From assembly GCA_013339765.2 (NCBI GenBank), contig CM023448.1:198254409-198318408 (forward strand): DNA of 64,000 nt, read 5' to 3'. How positions within the stretch are numbered: position 1 is the first letter of the stretch; each line of letters begins with the position of its first letter. This document shows, one piece after another, positions 24,212-35,399 of this stretch. The notes under the pieces are model-generated. The model saw only the letters and a program-made list of their open reading frames with translations, was not told the origin of the DNA and made no database searches. Source of the DNA: Haemaphysalis longicornis. Its lineage: Eukaryota > Arthropoda > Arachnida > Ixodida > Ixodidae. Position numbers and translations under genes: made by a program.

Positions 24212-24511
24212 TTATGGTGTCCTTGAAACTTCCACTATAGTCAGGCTATATTTGTCTGTCTCGACGCCAGTAGGAATGCCGACCCTGTGTTCCCGTACTC
24301 CCCAACTCATGAGCGGCCGCAAGCGGTCGGCTGTTGCCACAGTCAGGGCTTCGGGTGCCGATGGTGTGACGTAATGACTTCTCAGGCCTTGCGATAAATT
24401 AACCATAGCATCAGCCACACCAGAAAAAATACTAGACTGTACATCTCCACTTCGCCGTTCACCAGATATGACAATTGTTTTCAATCCAAACGAAACTACC
24501 CGCGAACTCAA
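24212..24511 (-). CDS. Unidentified 99-codon frame with nearby poly(A) signal
   Basis: The frame reads LKTIVISGERRSGDVQSS, then GVADAMVNLSQGL and ADRLRPLMSWGVREHR, ending EVSRTP at a stop near 24212. About 70 bases downstream on the same strand is AATAAA (about 24138-24143). Composition looks protein-like, but no family was recognised. It may be the last exon of a small gene or a decayed transposon protein. Confidence 0.3.
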   Translation of the reverse strand: MSSRVVSFGLKTIVISGERRSGDVQSSIFSGVADAMVNLSQGLRSHYVTPSAPEALTVATADRLRPLMSWGVREHRVGIPTGVETDKYSLTIVEVSRTP

Positions 24512-24560
24512 ATCTGATTGGCTTACTTTTTTGGCATCCTGTTAACGTAATATCTAAAAA

Positions 24561-24620
24561 GCACCATGAATGCTAGCATTCATAGTGCTTGAATGCTAGC
24601 ACCCATGAATGCTAGCATTC
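24561..24620. repeat. Cluster of perfect palindromes
   Basis: ATGAATGCTAGCATTCAT (24566-24583) is an 18-bp perfect palindrome. GAATGCTAGCATTC recurs at 24607-24620, and half-site GAATGCTAGCAC sits between at 24591-24602. Flanking GCAC/GTGC extends the first palindrome with one mismatch. Confidence 0.9.
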
Positions 24621-24645
24621 TTTGCCGAATAGCCCCAGAGCCAGG

Positions 24646-24915
24646 ACCGTGTAACGCCTGCGTTTCCACAAAAATGCAGGTTTGGCTGAAGTTCCACCTT
24701 TAATCGTTATAATAGCGTAGATGGAGCTAACTGTTTGAGAGAATTTTCAAAAACCACAAAATAAGAAAAATAGAAAAAAAAGCAAAAATGGCGAACCGTG
24801 TCACGTCCTGCATTTCCACAAAAATACCGATTTGGCGCAAGTACCACCTGTAAACGTTATAATTGCGTAAATGGAGACCATTGGTCGAACATAATTTTGA
24901 AAAACCAAAAAAGGT
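24646..24915 (+). repeat. Two-copy diverged tandem repeat, about 149-bp unit
   Basis: ACCGTGTAACGCCTGCGTTT and ACCGTGTCACGTCCTGCATT start the two units; both continue through TTTCCACAAAAAT, a CGTTATAAT motif and a CAAAAACCA-like A-rich end. Divergence is well above that of the 5-kb duplication. Confidence 0.8.
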
Positions 24916-25794
24916 GGCTGTAAACAACTCACACTCTGTACAAGCGGCATAAGGAATGCTACGCCTTGGTACGATAATCCTCTGAATTTGTGTAGATCTC
25001 TTTCGAAAGGCTACAATGCGTTTTGGGAGAACCTGACCTTTTCATGAAGAGCTTACTGCAGCTAAGCGTGGTCGAACAGCAGCGGACAACCTGTCATACC
25101 TGGTGTCACCCCTTATGCAGGTGAAGACAACCAAGCTCATTACGTATATCTTCCAGCCTAAAAAGGCTTTCGTACCTCATCCGGTTATTTTCGGAATACC
25201 CCGCACGGGGCACCTTGAGTATTCATGGTGACGGTGTTGGCGACACCGCGGAACCCGAGCCCCCAACATAAACTGTAACCTACCGTGGTGATGTGTTTAA
25301 AGGTGAAGGGTAGAAGCCTCAAACGGTGGCCGTCGGAGCCCAGGTCAAGATCCGGCGGATGGGCTCCCTGTCTGTTTACAGGCAGGGAGCTCCGGGACCT
25401 CTCAGGCTATCAGGGTAAGGTTTGAGAAGAAAGTACCCCCGTCCCCTGCTTTTTTTCTATGCTGTATGGAAATTCAAAACCCCCCCTCCAAACGTGATCG
25501 GTCCCTGAAAAGGGCCGCACCGAAGTATCTTTCCCTCCACTTCCAAGCATGAGCTTCCCAAAGCCAGACAAAGTACTCTCGTTTCCTTGTTATCGAATCT
25601 CTTAGACACAGCCGCCCCCTCTTGCTTCACAATCAGCTATTTTTGATACAAAATACCTTGATGGAATAATTGGGAAGAAACCTACAATGCCAAAAAACAA
25701 CGCACAGGCTGAATGCTCTTATTGAAGGTGAAAAACCAGCAGCAGGCAACCACACTTCTTGGTAGACGAAAATGGTCGATCTGGACATCAGGGT

Positions 25795-26863
25795 CACACC
25801 CCACCGCAGCCTGAATAGCTCGCAGGGTGTGATCTCTGAGGCAGATCTTCTTAACGAGACAGATGCCGACATTCTTGAGGTCTAAAAGATCAGGGTGTCA
25901 CAGCCGTGCGCCGCATCACGATGCGTAGAGATGATAAGATAATCCCCCACGAAACATATTATCCTGACCTTCAACTCTTCCTCACTTCCTGACCATATCA
26001 ACGCAGGGTTCATCCGATGCTCCATTCGTCCTTACATTCCGAACCCGCGCCGCTGCTTTAAGTGCCAGCGGTTCGGGCACGGAACCAACTACTGCCGTGG
26101 TCGTCTGACCTGCGTAAAGTGCGCTCAGCATGATCATCCATCTGATAATTGTCCATCGTCAACCCTCACCTGCGCCAACTGCCAGGGACCCCATGCTGCC
26201 TACTCTCGAACGTGCGAGATGTTTAAGCAGGAGAAGGCGATCATTAATGTGAAGGTAACTGAGAACATCACCTTCCCAGACGCGCGAAAGAGGTTTGCCT
26301 CTTTCCCCCTGGGAGGTACGCCGACGCGGCTCGCCGGGGGCGGAGCGGCGTCTGGTGTCCACAGGGACACAGTTCAGCGAGTCGGACCTGGGTCCCCTCC
26401 TGCGGCCCCCCCTGGGGTGCCTCAGGCAGCCCAATCCGTCGCCCCGCCGCTTGCTGAGGTAGCAGCGGTTGTGTGACAACCTCTTCCGTCGGGACCGGTT
26501 GCCGCTCCCGCCTCGTCTCCCCATCCTCCAGTGCGTTTGGAGGGTACCGAGGGTGATGGACCACCACGGGCCCCCGCCACCGGTTCCCACCGCCACCGCA
26601 CCGCCCGTGCCACCTCTGGCGCCCCCCGGACGCCCTCGGCGGTGGCGGCTCAAACGAAGGGCTCCCGAGGGCGGGCCAGTCCGGGGGCCCCGGTCCCGTC
26701 GGGCACCCCTCGGACATCCGACGAAGAGATGGATGTCGGGCCGTTCCTGCCTGCAACGCAGCGCAAGGAACGCGTCCCGACGCCAAAGCCTCCCGAAAGC
26801 CAAAAAGGCAAGAGTCACAGCCCCGAAAGACGACACATAAACAAACCACACACACTCCAGTAG
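25795..26863 (+). pseudogene. LINE ORF1 relic: gag-like protein with three CCHC knuckles
   Basis: The frame reads VDLDIRVTPHRSLNS, then (after a one-base shift) RITMRRDDKIIP and three knuckles: CFKCQRFGHGTNYC (26054-26095), CVKCAQHDHPSDNC (26111-26152) and CANCQGPHAAYSRTC (26171-26215). These bind RNA in such proteins. A Pro/Gly/Arg-rich tail follows with another frameshift near 26470, ending at a stop near 26863. The tail is very GC-rich, unlike the AT-rich surroundings. Confidence 0.8.
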
Positions 26864-26897
26864 CTCTCACACTAAATAATGGGAAGAGAAAAACATA

Positions 26898-27525
26898 ATT
26901 CAATGGAACTGTAGAGGCCTTCTTAAAAATCTTGATGATGTATACGAAATACTGCATGCTAATAAGCCAAGTGTACTGTGGTTCAGGAAACACCATTTGA
27001 ATTCCAAGCACACAAATTTCTTGAAAGTTACATCGCTTCAGGAAAGGACAGGGATGGCTGCACACACTCTTCTGGCGGTGTGGCCATAATTTGCCCGGAA
27101 ATCCTTAGCCTGCCACCCGCCACTCTGAACACTGTCCTCGATGCTGTAGCAATCGCACGATAATATTTACTAGGTTGATAACGGTATGCTCCATTTACAT
27201 TCCTCCTGATTTTTGCACTTCTGAGCTATGATTTCGAGGCACTGGTTGACCAGCTGCCTGAACCATACATACTAACAGACGACCTTAATGCGCACAACTC
27301 TCTTTGGGGCTCCTCCAGAACGGATGCCCGAGGTCGCCTGATAGAGAAGTTTCTTACATCCTCCGGAGCATGCCTTTTCAACAAAAAACAGCCTACATAC
27401 CATAAATTAGGACACCAATACATACTCGCATCTTGACTTGGCGATTGGTTCCGCAGTTCTCTTTCCATGTCTGAGTGGGGTGTGGGCACAGACCATATGG
27501 TAGTGACCATTTCCCCACTTCCCTA
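26898..27525 (+). pseudogene. LINE ORF2 relic: endonuclease part
   Basis: Pieces in shifting frames: IIQWNCRGLLKNLDDVYEIL (the N-terminal QWNxRG motif of the apurinic endonuclease), DDLNAHNSLWGSSRTDARG (the DxNAH catalytic region) and SHLDLAIGS. Several stops interrupt it. Confidence 0.75.
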
Positions 27526-28179
27526 ACGTACTATAGGTAAAGGCCCATGCAGTCCATCTTCCCATAACAGGTTTAATGAATCAAAAGCAAACTGGAGCAC
27601 ATTCACAGCAAACATCTAAACTACACCACACATACATAAAACACCTACACGTGGAGGAAGCAGCCCAACTCGTCACGGCGCACATCCTTGACGCCGCCGA
27701 AAACTCCATTCCCCAGGCTCCAGTGGGTCCCGCACCCCAAGGAGGCCCTGGTGGAACGAGGACTGCAGGCGGGCGCGAGAGGCCCAGAACAAGGCGGGGG
27801 TGTCCTTCGCCGGTACCCCACATCAGATAATCTCATTTCGTTTAACGGGCGAAGGCTTTTGGGAGGCGAGTGCGCCGTGATGCGAAGAGGGAGAGTTGGG
27901 CACCTTCCTCACTTCCATCAATTCGTACACAGACACACACAAAGTCTGGACACGTATACGAAAACTAAAAGGACAACAGACACACAGCCTGCCCCTGGTT
28001 AGTACAACAGGGGACACACTGGAAGACCAGGCTAACACACTCGCACAACACTTCCAACACGTGTCCAGCTCAGCACACTACACTAATACTTTCATGCAAC
28101 ACAAAACATCTGCAGAAAAGAAGCCCTTACGAGACAAGAACAAGTCGAATTCTGCTTACAACTCTGAATTCACACTTCA

Positions 28180-29570
28180 TGAGATGAAGGTGCTCTTGCC
28201 ACTTGTAAGCACTCAGCTTCCAGGGCAGACGGCATTACATACACCATGATACAACACCTACACGCAGACACTCTTGAGACACTCCTACACCTCTACACAG
28301 AATATGGCTTTCGGGGGCAGTTTCCAAGGTCTTGGAAGGAGGCCATAGTTGTGGCCGTTCTGAAGGAGGGGAAAGACCCCTCCTCTCCAGCAAGTTATCG
28401 TCCCATCGCCCTGACAAGCTGCCTGTGTAAGCTTCCTCCAGAAGATGATATACCGTAGGACTCGTGTACTTTCTGGAGTACAATGGTCTTCTCGAGGGCT
28501 GCCAGGCAGGCTTCCGGCAGGGCGATCCACAAATGATCAGCTTGTTGCATTAGAATCTACATCAAAGATGCCTTTATACACCAACAGTATGCATGACCGT
28601 ATTTTTTTGACATCGAAAAAGCGTATGATACGGCATGGCGTACGGCATCCTTGCAGACTTAAATCGTATGTTGTAACAGGTAATATGTTGAACACTCTTG
28701 ATAGTTACCTGTCCAAACGAACATTTCGTGTGAGAGTCGGGTCAGCACTATCCCAGAGTTCACATTCAAGAAAATGGCGTGCCTCAAGGCGGAGTTTTGA
28801 GCTGCACGCTTTTTTATCGTCAAAATGAATTCGCTTCGGAAAGCATTGCTCCATCGATCTCCTGTTTAGTATATGTGGATGATGTACAAATATCTTTAAA
28901 TCTGTAACATATCCATATGTGAACGTCAAGTCCAGCTTGGGGTAAAGAAAACTCTCTCGCTGGGCAGACGAAAATGGTTTTCAAACTTAATCCCACAAAA
29001 AGTACCTGTGTCGTATTCTCAAGGAGACGTGGAGTAAGGCCCGATCCTGAAATAAACCTCATGGTGACCCAATCCCTGTTAAAAAGGAACATAAGTTTTT
29101 TGGGTGTGGTAATGGATGAAAAACTCACATTCATATCTCACATCAAACAACTCAAACAAAAATGTCTAAAAACAATGAATATTTTGAAAGTCCTGTCTCA
29201 CCAATCATACGGTGCAGATAAACAACTCCTGCTGCGCCTTTATACCGCTTTGGTAGGGTCTCGTTTGGATTACGGTAGTGTTGTCTACGGGTCGGCCACA
29301 AAAACAGCGCTAAAAATGCTCGACCCAGTGCTGCAACCTGGGGCTTCGCCTCTCGTGTGGTGCTTTCCGTACAAGCCCCTGTCCAAAGCCTGTATGTGGA
29401 ATGTGACAAGTGGTGCCTGGAGTACCAGCGAATTTATGTTGATCTTTTATATGCTTGTAAAATATCATCAATCGACAACCATCCTTTTAAACTGTTTTTA
29501 TGGATACATCCACGTCACAGCTGTTTTTAAATCGTCCATCTCTGTCTCTACCTTTCTCACTTAGGTGAGA
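28180..29570 (+). pseudogene. LINE ORF2 relic: reverse transcriptase
   Basis: Motifs in order: VVAVLKEGKDPSSPASYRPI (RT entry), a degenerate FDIEKAYDTAW-like block near 28600, an NGVPQGGVL-like block near 28770 (shifted), the catalytic YVDD at 28872-28883, and the thumb in one frame from 28974 (KLNPTKSTCVVFSRRR, ISFLGVVMDEKLTF). The polymerase is not intact. Confidence 0.82.
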
Positions 29571-29749
29571 AGAGAAGCTTCTGAACTGTCAATCTCCTTT
29601 TGGACACGTCAGAACATCTACCATTGACTTTATAGCCCCCTGGGCAATTCGCCCCTGTATGTGTGACCTGTCCTTTACACAATTACAGAAAAGCAGGGTA
29701 CCACAAATCGCGATTTCACAACATTTTCAGTATCTGCAGCAAAAATACC

Positions 29750-30530
29750 AGGCTGCAGAATTTTTTAGTGATGCATCGAAAACTTCCATCGCGGTGTCTT
29801 GTGCTCTGCACCGACCCAACTTTAAGGCCTCTGCAGCAATGCATGTAAATACGAACATCTTCACGGCGAAAGCGTACGGCATTTTTCTTGTTGCTGGTCA
29901 TATTGTTCAACATCACATTCAAAATCCATCATCTACACAGATTCACTCAGCGTTGTACGAGCATTATCATCCCAAAAGCGTTCTAAAAATCCCGTCATAA
30001 ATCTAGTTTTTAAGACTTTAATGTCAGCGTATGTCGAAAATATCGAAGTGATTGTATGTTGGGTACCGGGGTCACTGTGGGATTGCGGGAAATGAGACCG
30101 CAGACCAAACGGCCGCCGCTCCGGCACACACGAACACAGTGGACATTACAAAAGTACCGTACACTGACCTCAAGCCATACATAAGAGAACACCTTCGCAG
30201 AACCTGGCAAGCCGACTGGAGCACACAGACAGACAACAGTTTACACCTAATTAAACCACACCTAGGACCATACTCTACTGACTCACACAACAGATTCATT
30301 GAAGTTGCACTAGCTAGATTGCGGATAGGCCACACACACGCAACCCACTCCCATCTGCTCACTGGTTCTCCAAGACCCTTGTGTAGCAGGTGTGGGGAGG
30401 GCCTATCTGTAATTCACATTCTCATTACATGCAGAGCACTCCACAGAACAAGACGCAAATATTTCCCACGACTATACAGACAACACATCCCACTACATCC
30501 AGCACTGTTTTTTAGCGGATGATCCCATAG
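29750..30530 (+). pseudogene. LINE ORF2 relic: RNase H and C-terminal region
   Basis: FFSDASKTS marks the first RNase H Asp block, IFTAKAYGIFLV the Glu helix (Glu to Lys as read), and GHCGIAGNETADQTA the final His/Asp block, with a one-base shift in front of it. An open frame to 30522 continues to CSRCGEGLSVIHILITC, a Cys/His motif as at the end of I-like elements. Confidence 0.8.
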
Positions 30531-30812
30531 TCCCCCTACAACGTACTTTTAGGTTTCTTAGCGAAATCAAATTTTTATAGCTATTTCCTATCACGCGTAA
30601 TTCTTGCACATAGTTTCATGCCCTGCACTATCACACCCTGACCTTTTACACCAGCCATCCTCATTGTCTCACTGATTTTACTATTTTAATCTCTGCTCTT
30701 ATTGAGTAGTCTTAGGGATTACATCTTCAACCGTCATACATAACCATTGCTTTAGCGCTCTTTGCCCTAGTTGGCCTTGCGCCATAAACATCCAATCATC
30801 ATCATCATTATT

Positions 30813-32383
30813 TTCGGAATAGTCGGAGTTGAAAGTAAACCCGCTTGGTTGCTTTAGTTTGCAAGATATTATTTTTATTACCGAGTTATTTTCATCGCGA
30901 TTACTGGCGTACGGTCAGAATCGATTTTATGGTTATCACGAGAGCTCAGAGTAATATAGACGTCATGATGTTGACGTGAGACTTTATCGCAACCATGATA
31001 ATAACATAACCGTGATAATAACATCTCTAGAGCTTCCCATCACCCTTTGACGGTTCCTTCAGGATGTGCACTCCCATCAGCAACACTGACGCCCGAGTTT
31101 TTTTTTTTTTTTCTATTTCCAAGAACAACAAGACTATCGGCTGATCCTTCCGTTTCGGGGTGGAAACGTCAGCCTGTAGTTTTCGGAGAGAACCGCGGAA
31201 TCTCGCATACCATCGTGCCTACTTCCATACATACCATCTTTCGTTCCGGTTGTGTGATCCCGCGTCACCATGTCTGAATTGGGATTTTTCCGGAGAACGA
31301 TATAACGCCATTGTTGTTCCCTGTTGGTGCGGGTGTTAGTGTAATTGCACCGAGAATATTCAAACGAGCACGATCCATCCAACGGCGCTGAAACAAACAG
31401 GTAGCAGGTTCATGTTCAGTAAGTTTGCCTTGGTCGGATACTTTATGCATGGTGGTAGCGCGGAGCGTTGGCCTTTGTTTGGTGGGCGCCACCTTCGGTG
31501 TTCGTTTTCTGTCGTCACTCTTTTAAAGCGGAATTCAGTTCACTGTCTCCATGGGAAGTGTATGGTGGCGGAAAAAAGCTGCTACCCTCGTTCTTACACA
31601 AATGCATTAAAACAAGCTGGCATGCGTTTGGTTGCGGCGATTAAACTGTAACCATGTGGAGTTTAATTAAGGTCGTAAATTTCGAAGCGCCCTGAAAAGG
31701 CAGTGCAAAAACAACACTCAATTCTCACTTCTAGCTGCGCGGAATGCGCCTGCGAGAGTAGAAAAAAATAAACTCTTACTTTAATCCTACTATATGATCA
31801 AAAAGCTACAAAATTGGCCACGTAATAGACCTATCAGTACCATTCAAAAATTTATCACATAGCGCCCATTAGAATTGTCGTTATGCATTGTTTAGAGGCA
31901 ACGCATTCGTTTCCTGTTGCGTACACAAAGCAGTTTCGCCGGTAAGGCGCGCTTTAATAAGCTATTCCTAGTCATACAATGCAAGAAGAACAATCACTGG
32001 CACCATCTACCCGTTACGCGATCCATGCAATAACGGCTTCGCATTCGAACAGACCTATAGGAAGGATTTCTTTGGGTTTTGACGCAACAAAACGGGCTAG
32101 AAGTGAGATACCGCCTAATAACAGACATATTCCACTTCATATCATTATTGAGAGCAGAGTACAGCGTAATTATGTGTATCGTACTAAGCACTCAGAGAAC
32201 AAAAAGACGCGGTGACGAAGTAAGTCCACCAATTAAGTGTGGAACTGCCTTTTATGTAATGGTGATATACACTGCTACATTCGTTGTGCAAATACACTCA
32301 TTTGCGGCTAATGCAAACTTAATTTATACCAGTTGAAAGTTGCAAAACAAATTAGAGGTCGATACAAAGCACGTGTAGCTTAC
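30813..32383. other. Presumed intron, no feature recognised
   Basis: AT-rich DNA between the LINE 3' end and MAM-A exon 3. It contains a poly-T run (31098-31112) and short frames only. Confidence 0.4.
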
Positions 32384-32462
32384 GTTTTGGGCATCTTCCT
32401 GGCGTAACAGTAAGGTCATCTACAGCCACGGTGCCCTCCGTATAACCAGCACGAATCAATAT
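32384..32462 (-). CDS. MAM-A exon 3: C-terminal strand of the MAM domain
   Basis: This 79-bp exon encodes the closing MAM signature GTVAVDDLTVTPGRCP (family form G-x-IALDD-x-x-x-x-x-G-x-C). It is bounded by acceptor ctgtgtgcag and donor AAAAC|GTAAGC. It enters in phase 0, matching the end of the 41116 exon, and leaves in phase 1, so MAM-A is a symmetrical 1-1 module of about 185 residues. The phase-1 end joins cleanly to the exon starting at 6336 (C plus GA gives Arg), about 26 kb downstream. It is too short to stand out as an open frame; the matching phase on both sides is the strongest support. Confidence 0.8.
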
Positions 32463-32883
32463 CTGCACACAGCAGGAAAAAGGGCAAGAGTCAAGTTAGG
32501 CACGCAAAGGAAAGAAAAGTTGGTGGCATCTTGTCATTTGAGAAAGCCGTGGGCTACCGCTGCTGCTCGGGCCCGACTGACGAGGAATTCCTGGTCCTCA
32601 AGCCGCGATCCTGTCAGCCCGCTCTCCCACTGCTCTGGAGAAGGGTGTGGACGGCGGGTGCATTGCCATACGACGTGGTGTGTAGATCAGGCACGTCGCA
32701 GGCAGGGCAGTTGTAGGGGTGTGTTGGGGGAGGTATGTGGCGAAGGACAGGGGTATTTTGCAAAAGGCATTGGTTCGAAGTTGTTGCCGTGTGCGTGCAT
32801 TTGGGAGGATAAGTGACGGGTGGGAAGGGGCGTACTCCAGTCTAGACTGGCGGCAATGGTAAGGGAATTCAGTGTAGCGGAGT

Positions 32884-32925
32884 GGGATGAAAGGATGGGA
32901 AGGGGGGAGGGGGGGGGGGGGGGGA
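32884..32925 (+). repeat. G-rich tract, possible G-quadruplex
   Basis: Runs of G interrupted by single A (GGGAAGGGGGGAGGGG and on). A similar tract lies at about 3179-3198. Assembly length is doubtful. Confidence 0.7.
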
Positions 32926-33103
32926 CTGCGAAAATGCTTCACGGCTATATTGATGAGGGAGAGGACAAAGCTAGAGAGAAGTAAGCCCAACTTGCTGTTC
33001 ATATCAGACAAGGTAGAGGACTTGAGGCTAACGCTCCACTGTGAAACAGCGCCCTCAAGGCACCTTAAAATGACACCACCTTCCCTCGAGGGAACCCTGA
33101 GTT

Positions 33104-33534
33104 GATGCAAAGCATCTCGGAGGCTGCGAAACGTTCACGAGATTGGGTATCCAAATAACGGAAAATGACAGACCTCCGAACGGCGCCAGCGTGACTCAAC
33201 CGAAGCAGCAACTGGGGGAGCGGCGCGCAGACCGGGTTTATTATACTGAGCAGATGGAGTGTAGAGGAGGAGATGAGAGGGAGACGCGCATGCGCGCCTT
33301 ATGGCGCAGCTGGGGTAATGAGTAGCGCGCGCTATCGCACAGCTGGGGCGGAGAGGGGGAGGAGGAGGAGCAGCGCGTGCGTTATCGCACAGCTGGCGTG
33401 GAGAGAGTTAGAGGAGGAGAAGCTCGCGCGCTATCGCACAGCTGGTGGGGAGAGGGGGAGAGGGGGAGAGATGTGCGGACGGACGACGGACGGACGACGG
33501 ACGACAGAGCCGAGAGCAAGAGATGCTTTGCATC
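33104..33534. repeat. Purine-rich minisatellite bounded by 13-bp inverted repeats
   Basis: GATGCAAAGCATC (33104-33116) is exactly inverted as GATGCTTTGCATC (33522-33534). Between them are about four units of roughly 50 bp sharing TATCGCACAGCTGG (cores near 33307, 33340, 33390 and 33439) with GAGAGGGGGAGGAGGAGG spacers, then GGACGGACGACGGACG units at 33477-33506. It could be a MITE-like element with an internal minisatellite. Confidence 0.75.
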
Positions 33535-34415
33535 TAAAAAAAGCGCCGCGAAATTTCTGGCAGATGTTGTAACCCCTTACAATATTCCCGAGTAAACAAA
33601 CCATGCGAACGGCAGCCAAAAGCAGGTAAATCAGGGACACCTGCGGCTTGCCAATATCTCCAAGGTGTCTCGAATGATTTCCATTTATGTCTTGTCTTGT
33701 AGATTGAAAAGAAGCATGCATATGTCAAACTCCTAGCCATTAAAATGTCGTTGCCCTCTTTCTCAGTTTCCTCGTCATTATCTATGTTGAAATCCTCGTC
33801 GCACTCACGGTCATTTTTCTCGTCACTTTGCTCTTTGTGCCCTTGGCACACTTTTCGTTGAAATTTATGCTGCACGCCTCAATTATTTGCGAACTTGGTG
33901 CCGGCCGCAGCGGATGTTTTAATGCCAACACATAAAATAGCCCATTGAGCGAGGAAGTCGTCGTCCAGTGTCTGTAGCAGCGGAACGGCTCCTAATCTTC
34001 CTATTGGCAGCGACCCTTAGCACCTACCCGCACTAGTGTGCTGACCAACCGTTTCCCCGCTAGTTCCATGACATTAGGCCCAACGTTACGCTTTGAAGTT
34101 ACCAACGCAAGAGATTGGGCAATGACGATGACAGCTGTCGTCAGAAACACACGGCTTATTCACCAATTCCCATGAGGCTAGGACATCAACATAACCAACC
34201 GGAATTCTCACGTACCCACTCAATTAAATGGGCCAGTAACAACGTCCGCAGCCGCCAGAGACTCACGGCCAATTGACCGATTCCAATCGGCTGCGACCTG
34301 AACATACCCGCTCGAAGCATCACTATGTGGCGTTCAATAAGAGTATTATGCTTTGGCATTCAGAACTCATTCACAACTCGTAAGAAGTGCTTGTGCTTAA
34401 AGATGCGAGAACAAC
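33535..34415. other. No feature recognised
   Basis: Mixed sequence without conserved motifs or matches to other parts of the window. Confidence 0.35.
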
Positions 34416-34419
34416 TCAT

Positions 34420-34655
34420 CCCTTTCCCTCGTGAACTTGAGGCTCAGCCTCAAGACGGAGCTCGGCGCATGCCTTGCTCCGATAGAGGTCCGCAACATGA
34501 CGTTTTTCGCCCGCCTCTCGCGCATGGGTAGCTCTGACCTGGGGACACAACTCTCCTTCGTGGACATGGCTACGCTAGTCGCCGCCAGGCTGGAGCCTGC
34601 GGCCACCCCGACCACTTAAACTTACTGCAAATAATAAAGTTTTCTCTCTCTCGTG
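34420..34655 (+). mobile_element. Probable retroelement 3' end
   Basis: A frame ending TFFARLSRMGSSDLG...ATPTT and a stop at 34617-34619 is followed within 20 bases by AATAAAG and a TCTCTCTC tail. A short frame closing onto AATAAA and a simple repeat is the look of a 5'-truncated LINE. The family was not recognised. It could instead be the last exon of a gene. Confidence 0.4.
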
Positions 34656-34938
34656 CCAACCGTCCTTTTGCGTTGTAACTATCTCAGTGGTCACGTTTGC
34701 TTGCTTTAGCAGCGGCATTGTCTGCCTGTCGCTTCTTTTGTTCTCAACCAGCATCGGCATTTTGTCACCGTCATTGTCATTCCATTCTCTGCGGCCGCCG
34801 ACTTGGTCTTGCACTCGCTGCACACTCTATTTTACAATGCATGCAAGCGGTGATGGGGTAAGTTTGCTACGCTGTGCGACAGTGGAGTCTACTCCGTGGT
34901 GGAGTCCATCACTGCTTCGACGTAACGTCGTCCTAGTA

Positions 34939-35185
34939 CCCGCCGCGGTGGCTCAGTGGCTAAGGCGTTGCGCTGCTGAGCACGAGGTCGCGGGTTCGAT
35001 TCCCGGCCACGGCGGCCGATTTTCTGGTGGAGGCGAAAAGCAAAAACGCCCTTGTGTTCGAGATTTCGGCGCACGTTAAAGATCCCCAGGTGGTCAAAAT
35101 TAATCCGGAGCCCTCCACTACGGCGCGCCTCATCGCCTACGTTGCGCCGGCGCGTTAAACCCTACAATTAATCAATCAATCAATC
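34939..35185 (+). mobile_element. tRNA-derived SINE (Ruka-like), intact promoter
   Basis: This is the best-preserved copy. It starts CCCGCCGCGGTGGCT, has A box TGGCTCAGTGG (34949-34959), B box GGTTCGATTCC (34993-35003), the body with GGTGGAGGCGAAAAGC and GATCCCCAGGTGGTCAAAAT, the end CCGGAGCCCTCCACTACGG, and an (AATC)n tail. Both Pol III boxes match the tRNA consensus, so transcription is possible. It lies in sense orientation opposite to the MAM gene. Confidence 0.92.
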
Positions 35186-35370
35186 CCCCTAGCAACGAGG
35201 TCGGAAGCGATGCGAACGGAGCGCGCCGCAACCAATGCGGCCGCCGGCTCAGTTGATGCACGCGCTCTTTCGTTCGCTGTTCTTCTTCCACTCTATTTCC
35301 GCTGAATGACGGCGAAATTTATGTTAAAGACTATAGCTTTTCTTGGCCTACTTAATGTCAAACTTTGGTC

Positions 35371-35391
35371 TGTCTGTCTGTCTGTCTGTCC
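35371..35391 (+). repeat. (TCTG)n microsatellite
   Basis: About five TCTG units. Confidence 0.9.
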
Positions 35392-35399
35392 CTCGATTC

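Larger units (their letters stand above)
25200..30812 (+). mobile_element. Nearly full-length, decayed LINE with RNase H (I-like)
   Basis: Order of parts: a probable GC-rich 5' region (from about 25200), ORF1 with three zinc knuckles, ORF2 with apurinic endonuclease, reverse transcriptase and RNase H, then a 3' UTR ending in ATCATCATCATCATTA at 30797-30812. This order, with a CCHC gag-like ORF1 and an RNase H, is that of the I group of non-LTR retrotransposons. Many frameshifts and stops make it inactive. It is antisense to the MAM gene, inside the intron between MAM-A and MAM-B. The 5' boundary is a guess. Confidence 0.85.

Noticed and set aside
26159..27065. Two long minus-strand open frames (230 and 265 codons)
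   Set aside because: They lie antisense to the GC-rich ORF1 and endonuclease part of the I-like LINE; the plus strand carries the zinc knuckles and endonuclease motifs, so the minus frames are shadows.
32598..33110. 170-codon minus frame with Pro run
   Set aside because: The Pro stretch is the complement of a G-rich tract and no domain is visible.
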